From positions 98,683,321-98,747,320 of the forward strand of contig JALMQS010000099.1 in assembly GCA_024734495.1 (NCBI GenBank): DNA of 64,000 nt, read 5' to 3'. Source of the DNA: Forficula auricularia. Lineage: Eukaryota > Arthropoda > Insecta > Dermaptera > Forficulidae. The notes under the pieces were generated by a model. That model was not told where the DNA came from and ran no database searches. It saw nothing but the letters and a program-made list of their open reading frames with translations. The position numbers and the translations under genes are program-made. Positions 62,440 through 64,000 of the stretch are shown here, piece by piece; position 1 is the stretch's first letter; each line of letters begins with the position of its first letter.

Positions 62440-63460
62440 TAAACTTTATCCAAATTCATTTGAAATATTAATATGTTTATTTCTTTATTATTAATCAGAT
62501 ATCACTTGCAATTTGCAGTTCATGTTGACTTAAATTCAAAAATAGCGATTGCCATTAATAGTCAAAACATCAAAAATGGAATGCAATAAGGTGATTCCTC
62601 TAGTATTAGATAAGAATCGATCGTTATTTTTGATTTTAACTCGATTCCTCTATGTCTCAGCAATGGTTACCAATAAAAACCGAAACGTCAAAAATCCAAT
62701 ATAGAATAGTTATTCCTCAAGTACTAGATGAGAATCAATCACTATTTTTGATTTTAACTTGATTTCTCTATGTCTTCAGCAATGGTAAAGAAAACAACGC
62801 AGTTCCTATGGTTACTTATAAAATTTCCTCCCAAATTTTTAGCATTTCACAGCGAGAAGCCTATCCATTCTTACTGAAGCAAGTTTAAATGAGCTATATT
62901 AAGACGATCAAATGAATAAATTTTAAACAATTTAAAATAAAAAATTAAAAAAAGGTACTATATTACCCTAGAGTAAAGTACTTTAAAATATAATTTTACT
63001 AAAAACTTTATTTAACCTTTTTTGTGGTCCCCAAGGTACTTAATTAGGATATTAAATTTCATCAAAATTGGTTAAGTCATTTTCAAGATATTTAGAAAAA
63101 ACTAAAAAAATACTGAAATAAAGTACTAATGTTTGTCGACCGATATGTACCAAAAACTAATCAGCGCTTCATTTTGTCAAAATACTGCTAGGTTTTCAAT
63201 TTCACTTCAATCGGTGCAACGGTGTGGAAAAAATCGTGGACGAAAAAAACGATAGCACACATACATCCATCCCCACGCACTTCCAAAAAAATGGCACTTT
63301 TTGGCCTCTCGGTGAGATCCCAGGTAATTTTTGGCAAAACCATCACGTGCTAAAATTCAATCTAATTGAATACTACAATTTGTGACTTTAATTGAGTCCA
63401 TGGGTTCCGTAGTCTTTACCTGAGGACCCTTTGAAGTCGCGCTTGCCGCGAGACCGATTG
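62440..63460 (+). repeat. Dispersed repeat Q, copy 2, with three units of about 118 bp
   Basis: It opens CATTTGAAATATTAATATG as at 51385. ATTCCTCTAGTATTAGAT (62594) and ATTCCTCAAGTACTAGAT (62712) are 118 bp apart, with a worn unit before them. Later GTGACTTTAATTGAGTCCAT and GACCCTTTGAAGTCG (63381-63439) match 51813-51872. Between them lies about 500 bp not present at 51 kb. Confidence 0.72.
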
Positions 63461-64000
63461 CAATACTTTCCCCATTCTTCGCATTGGATAAAGTAAAAAT
63501 AACTTAATCAACTATAAACTGGCTGCTACATGCATGGACAATGACATTGGACACATTCACGAAGTCTATTGAGATACTTTCTGGATAAAATAATCAAATA
63601 GATTTCTACGATATCTCTTATATTTTTTATAGCTCAATGTCATAAATATGTATATATTTTATAAAAAATATAACAGCATATACGTAATTAGCATCTATCT
63701 TTTTCAATCTATCAATAAATTGGCCATCTTCTGCCTATATCGGTAATGTCATATACCTTTAAAGAATATAGTCGTTGTTTTTCTAGCGAAAATAATCTCC
63801 TACGACTCCACAATTTAACTAGGGCTTCCCAATCAATTTAATCTGGAATCGCGGATGCACGCGAAGAGACTATAATTGGGAAGGCTCTAAAAATGCCAAG
63901 AACTTCCACCTGCTATCCTCATTTCCGAATTTTGCAATCTTCAGTCCTTCAAACCCCTCAAGGGTGGATAAAATGGGATCCTCTTGAGGCAAATGAATTA
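63461..64000. other. Stretch without supported gene
   Basis: AT-rich, no element end or frame of note up to the window edge. Confidence 0.45.

Overview
This is an AT-rich eukaryotic window with no complete protein-coding gene. The open frames are short, and nearly all are chance frames or shadows of repeats. The repeat content points to an arthropod, probably an insect. Evidence is the tRNA-derived SINEs, hAT and TA-targeted miniature transposons, several non-LTR retrotransposon tails, a small element that looks Penelope-like, and dispersed repeats carrying GGCCAAGTGCGAGTC-type and GAAGTCGGTT-type motifs that I associate with Lepidoptera and other insects. I cannot name the species.

Best reading: most or all of the window is the inside of a very long intron (or a long intergenic desert) of a plus-strand gene. 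Two perfect recursive-splicing (ratchet) sites, each a long pyrimidine tract ending in CAG fused to GTGAGT or GTAAGA, lie at 18719/18720 and 47103/47104. Each is followed within 80 nt by a second good donor, so they look like recursive-splicing exons. Between them, at 32081-32293, is the one segment that looks like a real coding exon: an acceptor, an ATG in good context, 48 codons of charged unrecognised protein, and a GTAAGG donor. All three are on the plus strand.

Layout. 1-9 kb: retrotransposon scrap, a 120-bp-monomer repeat, two hAT-type MITEs with 8-bp target duplications. 9-18 kb: a 400-bp dispersed repeat in opposite orientations, a SINE, a fold-back element, a Penelope-like tail with a hammerhead-type core, a 416-bp tandem duplication. 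18.7 kb: ratchet site 1. 20-30 kb: three non-LTR retrotransposon 3' ends, an 802-bp inverted-repeat element with a third end copy, and a 500-bp stretch with two back-to-back insertions, each flanked by a perfect 12-bp target duplication. 31-39 kb: a MITE inserted in one of two tandem units (the other is the empty site), the candidate exon, large inverted repeats, a GACAAAATATCCCC array. 40-47 kb: fold-backs, one with a nested SINE, then a 25-bp minisatellite abutting ratchet site 2. 49-64 kb: a second hAT MITE copy, a SINE inside a repeat whose empty counterpart is 46 kb away, a palindromic Penelope-like insertion in a three-unit tandem repeat, two TA-flanked MITEs, a C-rich island and more retrotransposon tails.

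About seven fragments of one non-LTR family, all 3'-end pieces, show that 5' truncation dominates. Several insertions can be dated relative to one another because they nest or because an uninterrupted paralogue is present.
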